Positions 6,149-7,848 of a stretch of DNA of 7,848 bases are shown in pieces. The stretch's first letter is position 1. Each line of letters opens with the position of its first letter. The notes below the pieces were generated by a model. It was not told the DNA's origin. It did no database searches and worked only from the letters and a program-made list of their open reading frames with translations. Source of the DNA: Actinomycetota bacterium (GTDB lineage: Bacteria > Actinomycetota > Actinomycetes > Nanopelagicales > Nanopelagicaceae). Made by a program: the position numbers and the translations under genes. Where the stretch lies: contig CANLTP010000037.1 in NCBI GenBank assembly GCA_947494085.1, forward strand, positions 1 to 7,848, given 5' to 3'.

Positions 6149-7246
6149 TTGAGCCGCATCCTGCTGATAGCGTTTCAACAGGCGCTGCGCAGTGTGGCCT
6201 TAATCTTGCTTCCCTTAAGTTTTATTGCGCTCTTTGCTTGGTCTACAGCTGGAAGTGCAACCGGAAATACTTCAGATCCAATCCGAGCCGCGATTTGGAT
6301 GTGGCTTGGAAGCCACTTAGTTCCATTTAAATTATCACTTGCATCTGGTTTTTCAAGTGGCGCACTTTCCTATCTGCCAATCGGTGCAGCGATTTTCCCC
6401 TGGCTTGCGATTAGAAGTGGATTCCGTCGAGCAAGTGAATTTTCAAATAACCCGCGGGGCGCAAGAACTTTCGTTATTTTTTTCTACACTGTTATTGCAA
6501 CCATTGCAGCAGCCCTAAGCCAGAGTGAAAACATTAAGCCAAATATTATTTTAACCCCAATCTTTGTTCTCCTTTTAGGGCTAAGTGCAACAATAAATTA
6601 TCAAACTAATTTCTTACACAGATTTAAATTCACTTTATATGCTTTTATGGCAGTTCTAGGCCTAGCAACTTTGACCATTGGAATCTCGCTAATTCTGCAC
6701 TTTGAAATTGTGAAGTCACTAGCGATAGTTATTCAACCCGGAATTATGGGCGGAATCTTATTTACGATTCTGCAACTGCTTTATCTGCCGAATATTGCAA
6801 TTGCTGGAATCTCATATTTCTTTGGTCTGGGCTTTTCGCTAGGGGCAGATACTTTAATCTCACCACTTACTATTGATTTAAATTCACTTCCCGCAATTCC
6901 GATTCTCGGCTCACTTCCAACCGCGGAACATCCGCTGCTCTTAATCACTTTGGTGATTCCAATATTAATTGTTTCGCTAAATCAGTTGAAGGTGTTCCGG
7001 GAATATCAAGAGTTTAGGGTTCGACAGAGCGAGATTCTTATCTGCGTAATTCCACTAATTGCTCTGCTCGCTCTCTATTCACATCTGGCTGGTGGCACGC
7101 TACTTACGCAGGATATGCGCCCAGTGGGATTAACTTGGTGGAAGCTTCCAGCACTCTTTGCGGCAATCCAGTTATTGACCTTAATTCTTGCGCTCTATCT
7201 CCCGAAGTTGATTAGATCAATCAAGTCACCGAAGGTTGAAATCTAG
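6149..7246 (+). CDS. perM: Multi-pass membrane protein, DUF6350 / PerM-like
   Basis: This 365-residue protein is strongly hydrophobic, with about nine or ten membrane segments, roughly at 10-32, 72-90, 106-123, 131-149, 160-184, 190-212, 215-231, 262-280, 295-312 and 332-352. A basic cluster (RSGFRR, 89-94) follows the second. The best family signature is GLGFSLGADTLISP at 226-239 followed by LPAIPILGSLP at 247-257, which resembles the conserved DUF6350 block as I remember it. Its place between sucCD and purN/purH is that of M. tuberculosis Rv0955 (PerM), reported to support cell division through FtsB stability and persistence in the host. The role here is inferred from family resemblance and synteny; no catalytic residue is evident. 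It starts 15 nt after sucD and abuts purN (TAGATG), so it should be part of the same transcript. The TTG start probably lowers its translation. Confidence 0.75.
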   Translation: MSRILLIAFQQALRSVALILLPLSFIALFAWSTAGSATGNTSDPIRAAIWMWLGSHLVPFKLSLASGFSSGALSYLPIGAAIFPWLAIRSGFRRASEFSNNPRGARTFVIFFYTVIATIAAALSQSENIKPNIILTPIFVLLLGLSATINYQTNFLHRFKFTLYAFMAVLGLATLTIGISLILHFEIVKSLAIVIQPGIMGGILFTILQLLYLPNIAIAGISYFFGLGFSLGADTLISPLTIDLNSLPAIPILGSLPTAEHPLLLITLVIPILIVSLNQLKVFREYQEFRVRQSEILICVIPLIALLALYSHLAGGTLLTQDMRPVGLTWWKLPALFAAIQLLTLILALYLPKLIRSIKSPKVEI

Positions 7247-7816
7247 ATGCGGGTAGTTCTATTGGCTTCGGGCAGTGGTTCTCTCGCACAATCAATAATT
7301 GATGCTCGTGAGTCTGGCAAACTTAAGATAGAGATTTTGGAATTGATTTCAGATAAAAAATCTCAAGCAATTGAACGCGCTAGCGCTGCAGGTATTTCTA
7401 CAAAACATTTACCGATGTTGGAAGATCGATCTATTTGGGACAACCAAATATTCGAAACCGTAGAAAAGTTAAATCCCGACTTAGTTGTCAGCGTTGGCTT
7501 TATGCGAATTTTGGCTCCGTCATTCGTATCTAAGTTTCCAATAATAAATACTCATCCCGCACTCTTGCCAAAGTTTCCAGGAGCCCATGCAGTCCGCGAC
7601 GCTTTGGCGGCAGGAGCCCAAGTAACAGGATCAACAGTGCATTGGGTAGATGCCGGAATCGATACTGGAGCGGTAATTGCGCAGAAAGAAGTTGAAGTTC
7701 TGCCACAAGATGATGAAATCAGCCTGCACGAGCGCATTAAGATTGTGGAACGAGAGCTCATAGTCGAGACCCTTCACGGTTTTACTGTTGATGGATTGCC
7801 AAGGCGGAACCAATGA
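7247..7816 (+). CDS. purN: Phosphoribosylglycinamide formyltransferase (GAR transformylase)
   Basis: PurN transfers a formyl group from 10-formyltetrahydrofolate to glycinamide ribonucleotide, the third step of de novo purine synthesis, in the cytosol. It has 189 residues, within the family range. The N-terminal phosphate-binding loop is LLASGSGSLAQ at 5-15. The catalytic triad is visible: Asn101 and His103 in INTHPALLPKFPGAHAV (100-116) and Asp139 in VDAGIDTGAVIAQ (134-146), corresponding to Asn106, His108 and Asp144 of the E. coli enzyme. The start ATG directly follows the stop of the membrane gene, with GAAGG 11 nt upstream inside that gene. The end overlaps purH by four bases. The pair purN-purH is typical of actinobacteria. 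Confidence 0.96.
   Translation: MRVVLLASGSGSLAQSIIDARESGKLKIEILELISDKKSQAIERASAAGISTKHLPMLEDRSIWDNQIFETVEKLNPDLVVSVGFMRILAPSFVSKFPIINTHPALLPKFPGAHAVRDALAAGAQVTGSTVHWVDAGIDTGAVIAQKEVEVLPQDDEISLHERIKIVERELIVETLHGFTVDGLPRRNQ
7801..7807 (+). promoter_or_regulatory. Ribosome binding site for purH inside the end of purN
   Basis: AAGGCGG ends 5 nt before the ATG at 7813. Together with the ATGA overlap it supports 7813 as the purH start and suggests translational coupling. Confidence 0.5.
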
Positions 7817-7848
7817 ATCGTAAGAAAGTAACGCGGGCACTTGTCAGT
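7813..7848 (+). CDS. purH: Bifunctional AICAR transformylase/IMP cyclohydrolase, first 12 codons only
   Basis: Twelve codons are visible, reading MNRKKVTRALVS, before the window ends. The segment (V)xRALVS resembles the start of PurH proteins, where the IMP cyclohydrolase domain begins with RRALISV or similar followed by SDKTG. PurH carries out the last two steps of IMP synthesis. The ATG overlaps the purN stop (ATGA, 7813-7816), and purH is the expected neighbour of purN in actinobacteria. The call rests mainly on synteny plus this short match. Confidence 0.75.
   Translation, partial: MNRKKVTRALVS

Noticed and set aside
6477..6483. Run of seven T that might mark a terminator or a slippage site
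   Set aside because: It lies inside the membrane protein gene, has no GC-rich hairpin before it, and the reading frame continues unbroken through the expected hydrophobic segment.
1..7848. A novel defence, mobile or biosynthetic system
   Set aside because: All eight genes are assigned to known families, the order is the usual actinobacterial one, and no transposase, integrase, repeat array, RNA gene or compositional break was seen.

Overview
The window is ordinary, densely packed chromosome from what looks like a streamlined, low-GC actinobacterium. The gene order pcrA(uvrD1)-sucC-sucD-perM(DUF6350)-purN-purH is the actinobacterial arrangement, known from the Mycobacterium tuberculosis Rv0949-Rv0957 region and from Streptomyces. 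The base composition is AT-rich for that phylum (two rows counted by eye gave about 37% and 43% GC), several starts are GTG or TTG, and spacers are minimal. Together these suggest a freshwater planktonic lineage such as acI/Nanopelagicales. The phylum is well supported; the lineage is inference.

Layout. Bases 1-302 are the 3' end of guaA (GMP synthase). It is followed at once by an exported cyclophilin-type prolyl isomerase (310-999, +), which very probably shares the guaA transcript. A PIG-L/LmbE-type zinc deacetylase (1000-1725, -) converges on it with no gap, both genes using stop codons inside one TTAATTAA palindrome. A 66-bp divergent spacer (1726-1791) separates the deacetylase from pcrA (1792-4017, +). 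On each strand a TANNNT hexamer lies 6-7 nt before the ATG, without a convincing Shine-Dalgarno sequence, so both genes may be leaderless. The spacer also holds two short perfect inverted repeats. After a 68-bp AT-rich spacer comes a compact run: sucC (4086-5246), sucD (1-nt overlap), a perM-like multi-pass membrane protein (TTG start, clear SD), purN (no gap) and the first 12 codons of purH (4-nt ATGA overlap).

Function. The run links a TCA-cycle enzyme (succinyl-CoA synthetase, both subunits), a membrane protein whose mycobacterial relative acts in cell division and envelope stability, and two steps of de novo purine synthesis. guaA upstream is a further purine gene. pcrA is a DNA repair helicase with the C-terminal Tudor-like domain that contacts RNA polymerase in PcrA/UvrD proteins.

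I found no mobile element, CRISPR array, tRNA, rRNA, riboswitch or convincing rho-independent terminator, and no support for an undescribed multi-gene system. The points most worth a second look are the small divergent promoter region and the conserved placing of the membrane gene between the sucCD and pur genes.
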